DNA from: an uncultured Verrucomicrobia subdivision 3 bacterium
GTDB lineage: Bacteria > Verrucomicrobiota > Verrucomicrobiia > Limisphaerales > UBA11358
DNA length: 44,035 nt
Direction: 5' to 3'
NCBI GenBank assembly: GCA_903917705.1
Contig: CAIXBQ010000036.1
Location: 1-44,035 of the forward strand
Below the pieces are notes generated by a model that made no database searches, had not been told where the DNA came from, and saw only the letters and a program-made list of their open reading frames with translations. This document shows positions 16,280 through 26,335 of this stretch, in pieces (position 1 is the stretch's first letter; every line of letters begins with the position of its first letter). Position numbers and translations under genes: made by a program.

Positions 16280-17413
16280 ATGAAAATTTCCGTTCCCCGC
16301 GAAACCCACCCCGGCGAAAGTCGCGCGCCCCTCACGCCGGACAGCCTCGGAAAACTGGTCAAGCTTGGCGCGCAGGTCGAAATCGAGGCCGGGCTGGGTT
16401 TGGCCGCCGGCTTTTCCGATGAGGCTTATCTCAAAGCCGGGGCCATTATTACCGCCGACCGCAAAGAACTCATCAGCGGTGGCGACATCGTGCTGCGCCT
16501 GCGCAAGCCGCCGGTGGAAGAAATTGCGTGGCTCAAGCAAGGCGCGATTCATGCGAGCCTGCTTGATCCGTTCAACGAAAAAGAGCTGGTCCAGAAGTTT
16601 GCCGAGCACGGCGTCAGCGCCATCAGCATGGAGTTCATTCCGCGCACGACGCGCGCGCAAAAAATGGACGTGCTTTCTTCGCAGGCGAATCTCGGCGGCT
16701 ATGTCGCGGTGATTCAGGCCGCGAGTCATGTGAACAAAATTTTCCCGATGATGACCACCGCGGCGGGCACGATTTTGCCGGCCAAGATATTCATCATCGG
16801 CGCGGGCGTGGCCGGGTTGCAGGCAATTGCCACGGCCAAAAGACTAGGCGCGAAAGTAACGGCTTACGACACGCGGCCGGTGGTCGAAGAGCAGGTGAAA
16901 TCGCTCGGCGCGCAGTTTTTGAAAATTGATCTCGGCGAAACCGGCCAGACGAAGGAAGGTTATGCGAAGGCGCTGACCGAGGAGCAAATCCAAAAACAGC
17001 GTGAAGCGATGAAGAAAACCTGCGGCGATTCGGACATTGTCATCACCACCGCGCAAGTATTTGGCCGGCGCGCGCCGATTCTGGTCACCAACGAAATGCT
17101 CGACGCGATGAAGCCCGGCAGCGCGGTGATTGACATGGCGGTCGAGAGCGGCGGCAATGTCGAAGGCGTCGTTTACGACCAGGTCACCGAACGCAAGGGC
17201 GTGAAAATTGTCGGCGTCGCGAACCTGCCCGCCCGCGTGCCGCTGCACGCCAGCCAGGTTTATGCGGCGAACCTGGTGGCGCTCGTCGAGGAATTCTGGG
17301 ACAAAAAGGAAAAGACGTTTGTGCTCAAGCTCGACGACGAAATTATCAAAGGCTGCCTCATCACGCACGGCGGAAAAATCGTGAACGAAAAATTGCTGCC
17401 CAAACCAAACTAA
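16280..17413 (+). CDS. pntA: proton-translocating NAD(P)+ transhydrogenase subunit alpha-1 (NAD(H)-binding dI)
   Basis: The soluble NAD(H)-binding domain of the membrane transhydrogenase that makes NADPH at the expense of the proton gradient. The 377-residue product begins KISVPRETHPGESR, like alanine dehydrogenase/PntA proteins. It has MEFIPRTTRAQKMDVLSSQ and a Rossmann motif IGAGVAGLQAIATAKRLGA near residue 173. ATG 16280 is chosen over the open-frame GTG at 16253. The alpha subunit is split: the membrane part is the next gene, 6 nt downstream. The 184 nt upstream hold an AT-rich patch near 16245-16265 and a small hairpin, GCCGTT/AACGGC, at 16142-16156. Confidence 0.94.
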   Translation: MKISVPRETHPGESRAPLTPDSLGKLVKLGAQVEIEAGLGLAAGFSDEAYLKAGAIITADRKELISGGDIVLRLRKPPVEEIAWLKQGAIHASLLDPFNEKELVQKFAEHGVSAISMEFIPRTTRAQKMDVLSSQANLGGYVAVIQAASHVNKIFPMMTTAAGTILPAKIFIIGAGVAGLQAIATAKRLGAKVTAYDTRPVVEEQVKSLGAQFLKIDLGETGQTKEGYAKALTEEQIQKQREAMKKTCGDSDIVITTAQVFGRRAPILVTNEMLDAMKPGSAVIDMAVESGGNVEGVVYDQVTERKGVKIVGVANLPARVPLHASQVYAANLVALVEEFWDKKEKTFVLKLDDEIIKGCLITHGGKIVNEKLLPKPN

Positions 17414-17419
17414 ATTTTT

Positions 17420-17695
17420 ATGGATACCAACGTTCTGTTCATCTTCATCCTCGCCGTTTTCGTCGGTTTCGAGGTCATTTCCAAGGTGCCTTCGATGCTG
17501 CACACGCCGCTGATGTCCGGCACCAACGCCATTCATGGCATTATTTTGTTCGGGGGCATCCTGGTGCTGGCGGATGCGCAAACGCATCTCGCGCAGGCTT
17601 TGGGATTTGTCGCGGTGATTTTCGGCTCGGCCAACGTGTTCGGCGGCTTCATGGTCACGGACCGGATGCTGCAAATGTTCAAGAAAAAGAAATAG
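17420..17695 (+). CDS. transhydrogenase subunit alpha-2 (membrane part)
   Basis: A 91-residue membrane protein forming the first part of the transhydrogenase proton channel. It has about three hydrophobic helices (FIFILAVFVGFEVIS, IILFGGILVLA, LGFVAVIFGSANVFGGF). The conserved loop VPSMLHTPLMSGTNAIHGI links the first two. The end, RMLQMFKKKK, is basic and probably cytoplasmic. It corresponds to the C-terminal quarter of one-piece PntA proteins, so the enzyme here is the three-gene form. Flanking gaps are 6 nt upstream and 2 nt downstream, so the three subunits should be co-transcribed. Confidence 0.95.
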   Translation: MDTNVLFIFILAVFVGFEVISKVPSMLHTPLMSGTNAIHGIILFGGILVLADAQTHLAQALGFVAVIFGSANVFGGFMVTDRMLQMFKKKK

Positions 17696-17697
17696 CC

Positions 17698-19116
<1,419 letters not shown>

Positions 19117-19143
19117 ACGTTGCTAATGCCAAGAATTGTTTGA

Positions 19144-19172
19144 TTTTTGGCAGGACAGGGCTGGTTTAGATT
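19144..19172 (+). promoter_or_regulatory. candidate promoter for trpB2
   Basis: TTTTTG (19144-19149) and TAGATT (19167-19172) are separated by 17 nt. Predicted transcription would start near 19179, giving a leader of about 35 nt that is nearly all hairpin (19187-19210). Confidence 0.35.
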
Positions 19173-19186
19173 TGCGGCGGCGCGGA

Positions 19187-19210
19187 TGATGTGGCGGTAA
19201 CCCCACATCA
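19187..19210 (+). promoter_or_regulatory. leader hairpin immediately before the trpB2 start codon
   Basis: TGATGTGG (19187-19194) pairs perfectly with CCACATCA (19203-19210) around an 8-nt loop, CGGTAACC. Only three bases (AAC) separate the stem from the ATG at 19214. The stem occupies the ribosome-binding position, so it could limit translation; there is no T-run to suggest termination. Confidence 0.45.
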
Positions 19211-19213
19211 AAC

Positions 19214-20521
19214 ATGAGCCAGAAAACGCGCTTCGATCTGACGCAGGCGGATATTCCGTCGGCTTGGTATAACCTCAACGCCGATTTCCCCGAGCCGCTG
19301 CCGCCCCCGCTGCATCCTGGCACCAAAGAGCCCATGCCCCCGGCCGCGCTGGAGGCCATCTTCCCGAAAAACCTGATCGAGCAGGAGATCAGCGCCGAAA
19401 AGTATCTCGAGATTCCCGAACCCGTGCGCGACATCTACGCGCTGTGGCGCCCCACGCCGCTGCTCCGCGCCGTGCGGCTGGAAAAGGCGCTGAACACGCC
19501 GGCCCACATTTATTACAAATACGAGGGGGCCAGCCCCGCCGGCAGCCACAAGGTCAACACTTCCGTGCCGCAGGCGTATTACAACAAAATCGCCGGCACC
19601 AAGCGCCTCGCCACGGAAACGGGCGCCGGCCAGTGGGGTTCGTCGCTGGCGTTCGCGTGCAGCTTGTTCGGGCTGGAGTGCAATGTCTACATGGTCAAGG
19701 TGAGCTATGACCAGAAGCCGTACCGCCGGATGCTCATGCACACCTGGGGCGCGACCGTCCACGCGAGTCCGAGCGACCAGACGGAATACGGCCGCAAATT
19801 GCAGGCGCAGGATCCGCATCATCCCGGCAGCCTCGGCATCGCCATCAGCGAAGCCATCGAGGACACCGTCAAGACCCCGGACACCAAATACTCGCTGGGC
19901 AGCGTGCTGAACCACGTCTGTCATCACCAGACGGTCATCGGCGAGGAAACCATCAAGCAGATGGAAAGAGCCGGCGAGGAGCCGGACGTGATTTTCGGCT
20001 GCTGCGGCGGCGGCAGCAATTTCGCCGGGCTGGTCTTCCCGTTCATCCGGGGGAAAATCCGCGACGGGAAAAAATACCGCATCGTCGGGGTCGAGCCGTC
20101 CGCCTGTCCGTCGCTCACGCAGGGTGAACTGCGCTACGATTTCGGCGACACGGCGGAAACCACGCCGCTGCTGAAGATGTTCACGCTCGGCCACAACTTC
20201 ATCCCGCCGAGCATCCATGCGGGCGGGCTGCGCTACCACGGCATGTCGCCGATGGTGAGCCACGCGCTCAAGCTCGGCCTCATCGAGGCCCAGGCGTATC
20301 ACCAGACGAAAGTGTTCGAGGCCGCGATCCTCTTCGCGCGCAAGGAAGGCATCGTGCCCGCGCCGGAATCATCCCACGCCATCGCCGCGGTGGTGGATGA
20401 GGCGATCAAGGCGCGCGAGGAAGGTCGGAAGCGCGTGCTGCTCTTCAACCTTTCCGGCCACGGCCTGCTCGACTTGAGTTCGTTTGAAAGCTATCTGCAC
20501 GGAAAAATCCAGGACGTTTAA
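19214..20521 (+). CDS. tryptophan synthase beta chain-like protein, TrpB2 type
   Basis: A 435-residue PLP enzyme of the TrpB2 class. This class has a longer N-terminus than classical TrpB (here residues 1-70, with WYNLNADFP) and often works without a TrpA partner. The PLP lysine is Lys113 in [11 protein letters not shown]; the phosphate-binding loop is [21 protein letters not shown] and HAGGLRYHG match TrpB2 signatures. It probably condenses indole or a related substrate with serine. A classical trpB lies 1.4 kb downstream. The gene is preceded by a leader hairpin, and only 13 nt separate it from the outer-membrane gene that follows. Confidence 0.9.
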   Translation: MSQKTRFDLTQADIPSAWYNLNADFPEPLPPPLHPGTKEPMPPAALEAIFPKNLIEQEISAEKYLEIPEPVRDIYALWRPTPLLRAVRLEKALNTPAHIYYKYEGASPAGSHKVNTSVPQAYYNKIAGTKRLATETGAGQWGSSLAFACSLFGLECNVYMVKVSYDQKPYRRMLMHTWGATVHASPSDQTEYGRKLQAQDPHHPGSLGIAISEAIEDTVKTPDTKYSLGSVLNHVCHHQTVIGEETIKQMERAGEEPDVIFGCCGGGSNFAGLVFPFIRGKIRDGKKYRIVGVEPSACPSLTQGELRYDFGDTAETTPLLKMFTLGHNFIPPSIHAGGLRYHGMSPMVSHALKLGLIEAQAYHQTKVFEAAILFARKEGIVPAPESSHAIAAVVDEAIKAREEGRKRVLLFNLSGHGLLDLSSFESYLHGKIQDV

Positions 20522-20534
20522 CCCTTAAAAAATC

Positions 20535-21431
20535 ATGAGAAACACCACCCGTTTGATGCTCGTGGCCGGCCTGCTTGCGCTGGCCGCCAAACTCCAATCC
20601 CAGCCGGCCGCCCTGCCGGTCGGCAGTCATTATCCCGTCGGCGCCGAAGGGATCAAGGGCGGGGCGCTGCCGCCCCCCGGCGTCTATCTGCGCGACTACA
20701 ACTTTTTCTACACGGCCGACCGGGTGAACGGCCTGCCGGTGGATTTGGACATCTTCGCCTACGTCCAGGCGCCGCGTTTGATCTGGATGACCAAGGAGAC
20801 CATCCTGGGCGCGAACTACGGCATGGATGTCATCGTGCCGTTCGCCTACAAAAACGTCAGCGGCCAACTGGGCACGGCCGGCCAGTTCAACCTGGCGGAT
20901 ATCCAGGTGGAGCCGCTGCTGCTCTCCTGGCACTTCAAGCAATTTGATGTCGCCGCCGGCTACGCCATCTGGGTGCCGTCCGGCAATTATGACAACAGCA
21001 CGCCCCTGAAGGCGCTGACCAGTCCCGGCAACGGCTACTGGACGCACATGCTCACGGTGGGCGGCGTCTGGTATCCCGACGAGAAGAAAACCTGGGCGCT
21101 CTCGCTCCTGAACCGTTATGAGCTTAGCACCGAGCAGGATCACACGCACGTCACCCCCGGCAACATGTACACGCTCGAATGGGGCCTGAGCAAATCCGTG
21201 GCGAAGGGCGTGGACGTGGGCGTGGTCGGCTACTACCAGCAGCTCGTCACCAAGGACAGCGGCACCGGCGCCTCCACCGAATATTCCCATATCCTCGGCG
21301 TCGGCCCGGAAATCAGCGCCTTCTGGTCCAAGCTCGGCCTGTTCACCTCGCTGCGTTATGTCTGGGAGGCGGATGCCAAAGACCGGCCCCAGGGCCATAC
21401 CATCACCCTCACGCTGACCAAGCCGTTCTGA
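20535..21431 (+). CDS. predicted outer-membrane beta-barrel protein (phenol-degradation MetA/SphA-like)
   Basis: A 298-residue exported protein. The N-terminus has a signal peptide (RNTTRLMLVAGLLALAAK, likely cleaved near AKLQSQ). The rest alternates aromatic and hydrophilic residues as in a beta-barrel and ends in an aromatic-terminated strand (TITLTLTKPF), the usual outer-membrane assembly signal. The opening (LPVGSHYPVGAEGIKGGALPPPG) and repeated strand-turn pattern resemble the MetA-pathway phenol-degradation/SphA group, whose members are proposed to move hydrophobic small molecules. It is 13 nt behind trpB2, hinting at a link to an aromatic substrate, but that is inference. Confidence 0.72.
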   Translation: MRNTTRLMLVAGLLALAAKLQSQPAALPVGSHYPVGAEGIKGGALPPPGVYLRDYNFFYTADRVNGLPVDLDIFAYVQAPRLIWMTKETILGANYGMDVIVPFAYKNVSGQLGTAGQFNLADIQVEPLLLSWHFKQFDVAAGYAIWVPSGNYDNSTPLKALTSPGNGYWTHMLTVGGVWYPDEKKTWALSLLNRYELSTEQDHTHVTPGNMYTLEWGLSKSVAKGVDVGVVGYYQQLVTKDSGTGASTEYSHILGVGPEISAFWSKLGLFTSLRYVWEADAKDRPQGHTITLTLTKPF

Positions 21432-21558
21432 CCGCCGGACCGGCGGAAATTTGGCTTGTGCCGGATTGTGAGCCCGTCCATCTTGCCCGAAAGGCTGGGT
21501 TGATTCCCGGCCCCGCCGGGCGGCGGCGAGCCGCCGGCAGAAACGAGTGATTGGCCGG

Positions 21559-21588
21559 GTGGAGACGCCGGTGGCGGCTCCACTTTTT
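21559..21588 (+). terminator. intrinsic terminator upstream of infA
   Basis: GTGGAG (21559-21564) pairs with CTCCAC (21578-21583), with an inner GCC/GGC pair set, followed at once by TTTTT (21584-21588). It would end the trpB2-porin transcript. Confidence 0.6.
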
Positions 21589-21628
21589 CGTTTCCCCTGC
21601 GGAGGCATGGGTCCGGCCGGCGGTTTTT

Positions 21629-21847
21629 ATGGCAGCAGAAGAAGCAATCGAATTGGAAGGCGTCATCAAGATGGTGTTGCCGGGAACGATGTTTCGCGTG
21701 GCGCTGGATAATCAGCACGAGGTGCTGGCGCACATCTCCGGCAAGATGCGGAAACATTACGTTCGCCTGACCGTCGGCGACCGCGTGCGCATCGAAATGT
21801 CGCCCTACGACCTCACCAAGGCCCGCATCACCTACCGCCTGCGCTAG
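21629..21847 (+). CDS. infA: translation initiation factor IF-1
   Basis: IF-1 binds the ribosomal A site during initiation. The 72-residue S1/OB-fold protein reads [63 protein letters not shown], split by the usual conserved glycine and basic positions. ATG 21629 gives the normal IF-1 length; the open frame extends 26 codons upstream but that part is not IF-1-like. It lies alone between a terminator and trpB, not in a ribosomal-protein operon. Confidence 0.97.
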   Translation: MAAEEAIELEGVIKMVLPGTMFRVALDNQHEVLAHISGKMRKHYVRLTVGDRVRIEMSPYDLTKARITYRLR

Positions 21848-21914
21848 CGCCGCGCCCCGCCGCGGCCGAATAAAATTCTTTGCGCCCTTCGCGCCTTTGC
21901 GTGAAAATGAAACC

Positions 21915-23129
<1,215 letters not shown>

Positions 23130-23133
23130 ACCC

Positions 23134-23158
23134 GGTGGGGCGAGCGTCCTCGCGAGCC
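23134..23158 (+). repeat. REP-like element, single plus-orientation copy
   Basis: The 25-bp word reads GGTGGGGCGAGCGT, then CCT, then CGCGAGCC. It lies between the trpB stop and the RAYT-type gene. Further copies are at 23487, 23761, 23805, 24006, 24050 and 40676. Confidence 0.85.
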
Positions 23159-23179
23159 GAAGCGTATTAATCTCCGCAG

Positions 23180-23746
23180 ATGAATGTCACGCCAGACAGC
23201 CAACTGCCGCAGCGGCAACATCCGGCCTCGGGCGTTCACGCCAATCTTGGGCAATCCAATATTGTCCTGCTCACGCTCACGACCGACCGGCGGACTCCCT
23301 GGCTTGCCAACGAAACCGCCCATCAGCTTTTGCATCAAACCTGGTTGGAAGCCACGGGTTGGCTGGTCGGCGATTATCTGCTGATGCCGGATCATCTGCA
23401 TTGCTTCTGCGCGCCGCGCGATTTGCATTTTGAGATTGAGACCTGGATCAAGTTTTGGAAGCGGGAGTTTGCCTTGAAACGAAAGCGGCTCGCGGGGACG
23501 CTCGCCCCACCAGCCGCCGCCGCCCCCATGCGCCCGGATGGAACGGGCGTTCCTGCGAGCCTGACTACGCCTCCAGAATGGAAGTTTCAATCCCGCGGCT
23601 GGCATCATCGTTTGCGTGACAGCGAGAGCTATTCGGAGAAATGGCTTTATGTGCAGGAAAATCCCCTCCGCCAAAAACTTTGTCGTCGCCTCGAAGACTG
23701 GCCATTTAAGGGGAAAGTTTTCGATTTGATTTGGGCCGGCAAATAA
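23180..23746 (+). CDS. REP-associated tyrosine transposase (RAYT, Y1/IS200-like family)
   Basis: A 188-residue HUH/Y1 nuclease of the TnpA_REP type, thought to cut and move REP hairpins as single-stranded DNA. The metal-binding HUH motif is His72-Leu-His74 in LLMPDHLHCF. The candidate catalytic tyrosines are Tyr151 and Tyr157 in SYSEKWLYVQENPLRQ, the usual RAYT C-terminal block. Residues about 103-128 (LAGTLAPP to GVPASL) are encoded by a REP copy inserted in frame between the HUH and tyrosine motifs. REP copies lie on both sides, which fits a RAYT acting on its own repeats. Whether the interrupted protein is active is unknown. Confidence 0.87.
   Translation: MNVTPDSQLPQRQHPASGVHANLGQSNIVLLTLTTDRRTPWLANETAHQLLHQTWLEATGWLVGDYLLMPDHLHCFCAPRDLHFEIETWIKFWKREFALKRKRLAGTLAPPAAAAPMRPDGTGVPASLTTPPEWKFQSRGWHHRLRDSESYSEKWLYVQENPLRQKLCRRLEDWPFKGKVFDLIWAGK
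23487..23561. repeat. REP pair embedded in the RAYT reading frame
   Basis: A minus-orientation REP copy (23487-23511, GGCTCGCGGGGACG then CTCGCCCCACC) is followed by a diverged plus-orientation arm (23545-23561, GGGCGTTCCTGCGAGCC). Their outer ends are complementary, so this can fold as an imperfect hairpin. Reading continues through it without a stop. Confidence 0.75.
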
Positions 23747-23749
23747 TCT

Positions 23750-23955
23750 GGTTGGTAAACGGCTCGTGAGGACACTCGCCCCACCAGCGCTTGGAAATAT
23801 GGATGGTGGGGCGAGCGTACCCGCGAGCCGTGCTGAGAAAACACCGACAGAAACCATCTGCAAATCCGGTTGCTGCCATTGCACGCAGAAGAAGCCGTCC
23901 GCAAATTACGCCATGACCTTCTGACGCTTGAGATGGCCTTGGGAATTTTGGTGGC
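23750..23955. repeat. direct repeat copy 1, containing a REP hairpin (23761-23829)
   Basis: This 206-bp unit recurs at 23995-24200 at a constant offset of 245. It opens GGTTGGTAAAC, then has an inverted REP pair: minus copy 23761-23785, plus copy 23805-23829, and a 19-nt loop. Non-REP sequence follows, including GAAAACACCGACAGA and GCAGAAGAAGCC. No credible gene lies in it. Confidence 0.85.
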
Positions 23956-23994
23956 AGACTTCGGATTGTACCAAAGGTCATTCCTGGAAAAAAT

Positions 23995-24200
23995 GGTTGG
24001 TAAACGGCTCGTGAGGACACTCGCCCCACCAGCGTTTGGAAATATGGATGGTGGGGCGAGCGTACCCGCGAGCCGTGCTGAGAAAACACCGACAGAATCC
24101 ATCCGCAAATCCGGCTGCCGCCATTGCACTCAGAAGAAGCCATCCGCAAATTTCGCCATGACCTTCGGACGCTTGCAATAGCCTTGGCGATTTTTGCGGG
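23995..24200. repeat. direct repeat copy 2, containing a REP hairpin (24006-24074)
   Basis: Second copy of the 206-bp unit, nearly identical to copy 1 through the REP hairpin (minus arm 24006-24030, plus arm 24050-24074) and more diverged toward its end. Only 39 nt separate the two copies, so this looks like a tandem duplication of one REP-bearing unit. Confidence 0.85.
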
Positions 24201-24257
24201 GGGAAAGTATCGTTACAATGGCCATTACTATTCCAGCAAGCCCTATAATACGATTAA

Positions 24258-24416
24258 AATAGTCATTCAAATTATTTGAAGCCATATTATTAACAAATAA
24301 AAGCAAGTCACAAAATTTGAATGACTATTCTCTTAAAATAAATGTCATTCAGAAAAAAATGACTGTATATATTCCATAACAATAGTCGTTCATAAAATTT
24401 GAAGCCGTATTTTAAC
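24258..24416. repeat. AT-rich patch with direct and inverted repeats
   Basis: AATAGTCATTCAAATT (24258-24273) is perfectly complementary to AATTTGAATGACTATT (24314-24329). A related direct copy, AATAGTCGTTCATAAAATT followed by TGAAGCC, is at 24381-24406. A 15-nt palindrome, TTCAAATTATTTGAA, sits at 24266-24280. The stretch from about 24205 to 24416 is far richer in A+T than the rest of the window. I see no gene in it; with the two direct repeats it makes up the gene-free interval 23747-24499. Confidence 0.8.
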
Positions 24417-24419
24417 TGT

Positions 24420-24448
24420 TTGACGCGGCCCGCTGGCGGGGCTAGGGT
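24420..24448 (+). promoter_or_regulatory. candidate promoter for the gene at 24500
   Basis: TTGACG (24420-24425) and TAGGGT (24443-24448) lie 17 nt apart. The spacer contains a small CCCGC/GCGGG dyad. The predicted transcript starts about 45 nt before the ATG at 24500. Confidence 0.55.
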
Positions 24449-24499
24449 CTTTGCCATGGTCTTTTCCGATGTTCGCCAATTATCAGCCACGAATGACGT

Positions 24500-25153
24500 A
24501 TGAATGACTTGTCGCGATTTTTTCTGAACCCTTTTGACAGCCGCAATGTGAGTTTCGGCCGGCTCCTGTCGTTTACCACGGATCATTTGGGGCGGCTGGA
24601 GGCGAATGACGAGTCCGGCCTCTTCACGGCGCGGCGGGCGGCCACGGCAGCGGCGCTGGCGGCGGTCAACGCGGCCTACGAAGTGGATGATTCCAAACTG
24701 GGCCTGCGCAAGGCGCACAAGCAGGCGGCGCGGGCTTTCCGCAAGGCGCTGCCGGCCATCGTGGGCCGGATTAATGTGGCGGTGAAGTCCGAGTTCGGTG
24801 AGCGCGCGCCCGAGGTGGAGGAAATCTTTCCGGGCGGGCGCACGATTTTCAGACTTTGTCGCCAGGACACGCTGGCCGCGCATCTGGAAACGCTGGTCAC
24901 GGGTTTGCAGGCGCATGCGGCGGTGCTGGATCCGGCGCTGGTGGCGCAGGCGGAATCCCTGAAGGCGGACTGGGCGGCGGTGATTCAATCGAGCGAATCC
25001 GCCTCGGCGGTGAAGGCTTCGGCGGAAGCGCATCGCCGCGCGGCGCGGCGGGTGTTGCAGCGGGAATTATTTCTGAATGTGCTGGCGCTGGCGCAGGCTT
25101 ACCCGCTGGAGCCGGCGAAATTGCGTTTGTTCATGGATCAAAGCCTGTTGTAA
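24500..25153 (+). CDS. unrecognised alpha-helical protein
   Basis: A 217-residue soluble protein that I do not recognise. It has no signal peptide, no membrane segment and no obvious catalytic motif. Composition is rich in Ala, Leu, Arg and Glu with long amphipathic stretches (for example AAATAAALAAVNAAYEV and AEAHRRAARRVLQRELF), suggesting an all-helical fold. The N-terminal block NPFDSRNVSFGRLLSFTTDHLGRLEAND looks like a distinct conserved start. Codon use matches the neighbouring core genes, so it is probably a real resident gene despite lying just past the repeat island. The next gene follows after 69 nt. Confidence 0.75.
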   Translation: MNDLSRFFLNPFDSRNVSFGRLLSFTTDHLGRLEANDESGLFTARRAATAAALAAVNAAYEVDDSKLGLRKAHKQAARAFRKALPAIVGRINVAVKSEFGERAPEVEEIFPGGRTIFRLCRQDTLAAHLETLVTGLQAHAAVLDPALVAQAESLKADWAAVIQSSESASAVKASAEAHRRAARRVLQRELFLNVLALAQAYPLEPAKLRLFMDQSLL

Positions 25154-25222
25154 CGATTCCAAACGGCTGGCGCGGCGCGGGCCTTAAATCCTTGCGTTTG
25201 CGCGCCAGTCGGCTTTCCTGAT

Positions 25223-25927
25223 ATGGACGTGAGTGAAAATCCATCCGGCGCGAAATCGCGCGCCATCTATTATTGGCGGCTCTGGCTTTTGGACACGGCG
25301 CTGGTGACGGCGGGCCTGCTGTTTTTCCTGGCGGCGCATTACGGCACTTACGAATTTTTCGGCAAGGCCTGCGCGATGGCGCTGCTGCCGCTGATTCCGC
25401 TGCTGGTGCTGGTGGGCGGCGCGGGCAGCACGGTGTTCGCGCTGACGAAGGTGCTGATCGAGCGGCGCGGGCTGAAGGCGGCGGCGGAACTGGCGCTGCT
25501 GGTGGGGCCGGCGGTCTTGGTGGCGCTGGGGCTGGGGTTGCTGGGCGCCTGCAAGTCGCCGAATCACCGGCTGGCCTTTGTCTGCCTGGGCAACGCGCCG
25601 GCGTCGGCGCGCGAGGTGCAGGTGGCGGGGTATTCCACTTTTTTGCGGAGCGAATGGCTGGCGGTGTTCCGCGTGGACCAGCAAGGTTTTGAGTCGATGG
25701 TGGCGGGGGCGAAACTGGTGCCGGCGGATGATTTTGAGTTGCAGCAGCGGCTGGAGCGGTCGGCGCTGAAGCAAAGCCGGCTATATAAAAATTTCCCCCG
25801 GCTCAATGTGCTGCCGTGCGTGAAGCGCGTTTTCCGCGAGGCGGAGGAACATCAGCGGGGCGGGGTGTATGCGGCGTTTGACCCGGCGATGGCGACGGCG
25901 CTGGTGTTCCGGGAATACCACGACTAA
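25223..25927 (+). CDS. unrecognised membrane protein
   Basis: A 234-residue protein with about three predicted membrane helices in its first half (residues near 24-42, 49-73 and 88-110) and a hydrophilic C-terminal half of about 120 residues. No family motif is recognised. The soluble part contains VQVAGYSTFLRSEWLAVFRVD and a Lys/Arg-rich stretch ending in VFREYHD. It follows the helical unknown by 69 nt on the same strand and may be co-transcribed. A GC-rich hairpin without a T-run (CCCCGG/CCGGGG) lies just after the stop. Confidence 0.75.
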   Translation: MDVSENPSGAKSRAIYYWRLWLLDTALVTAGLLFFLAAHYGTYEFFGKACAMALLPLIPLLVLVGGAGSTVFALTKVLIERRGLKAAAELALLVGPAVLVALGLGLLGACKSPNHRLAFVCLGNAPASAREVQVAGYSTFLRSEWLAVFRVDQQGFESMVAGAKLVPADDFELQQRLERSALKQSRLYKNFPRLNVLPCVKRVFREAEEHQRGGVYAAFDPAMATALVFREYHD

Positions 25928-25984
25928 ATGATTTCCCCGGCCGCGCCGGGGCCGGGGAGGGGTCGCCTTGGGTGAGCGATGGGC

Positions 25985-26203
25985 TCAGGGCTGCGGGGGC
26001 GGGGTGGTTTTCTTGTCGGCTTCGGTCTTGGTCACGGTGCCATCCGGGGCCTGGGTGACGGTCTTCTCCTTGGTTTTAACCGTGCCGTCGCTGCTGACGG
26101 AGGTTTTGGTTTCGCTGGAGACCTGGCGGTCACAGCCGATGACGAGCACGGACACGGCGAAGGTGGTGATGCCGACGCAGGTGATGAGGAGGTTTTTTTT
26201 CAT
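25985..26203 (-). CDS. small predicted lipoprotein
   Basis: A 72-residue protein with a lipoprotein signal: basic start KKN, hydrophobic core, and a lipobox-like LVIGC at the modification cysteine (Cys24). The mature part is only about 48 residues, rich in Thr, Lys, Ser and Val, with a repeated pattern (SSDGTVKTKEKTVTQ then APDGTVTKTEADKKT) and a Pro-Gln end. This fits a short surface or periplasmic tether of unknown role. It is convergent with the upstream membrane gene and divergent from hisC. A TATATT hexamer 4-5 nt upstream of its ATG is too close to serve as an ordinary -10. Confidence 0.75.
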   Translation of the reverse strand: MKKNLLITCVGITTFAVSVLVIGCDRQVSSETKTSVSSDGTVKTKEKTVTQAPDGTVTKTEADKKTTPPPQP

Positions 26204-26335
26204 GTAGGTAATATAGGCGCCGGGCCGGGGATTGGGTATGGGGTGAAACCCTTAGCCGGTTTTTGAAATGGCCGCGACGCGGCGGCCGTGCGCGCGCGCT
26301 CGACTTTTATCCGGTTTTCCATTGAAATTGTCGCG

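Noticed and set aside
23134-24074. CRISPR array from the repeated 25-bp word
   Set aside because: Copies alternate in orientation, spacing is irregular, and they form hairpin pairs beside a RAYT; no cas genes are present.
23870-24181. 103-codon open frame across the direct repeats
   Set aside because: It consists of the duplicated REP-bearing unit; the second copy does not keep the same frame as the first.
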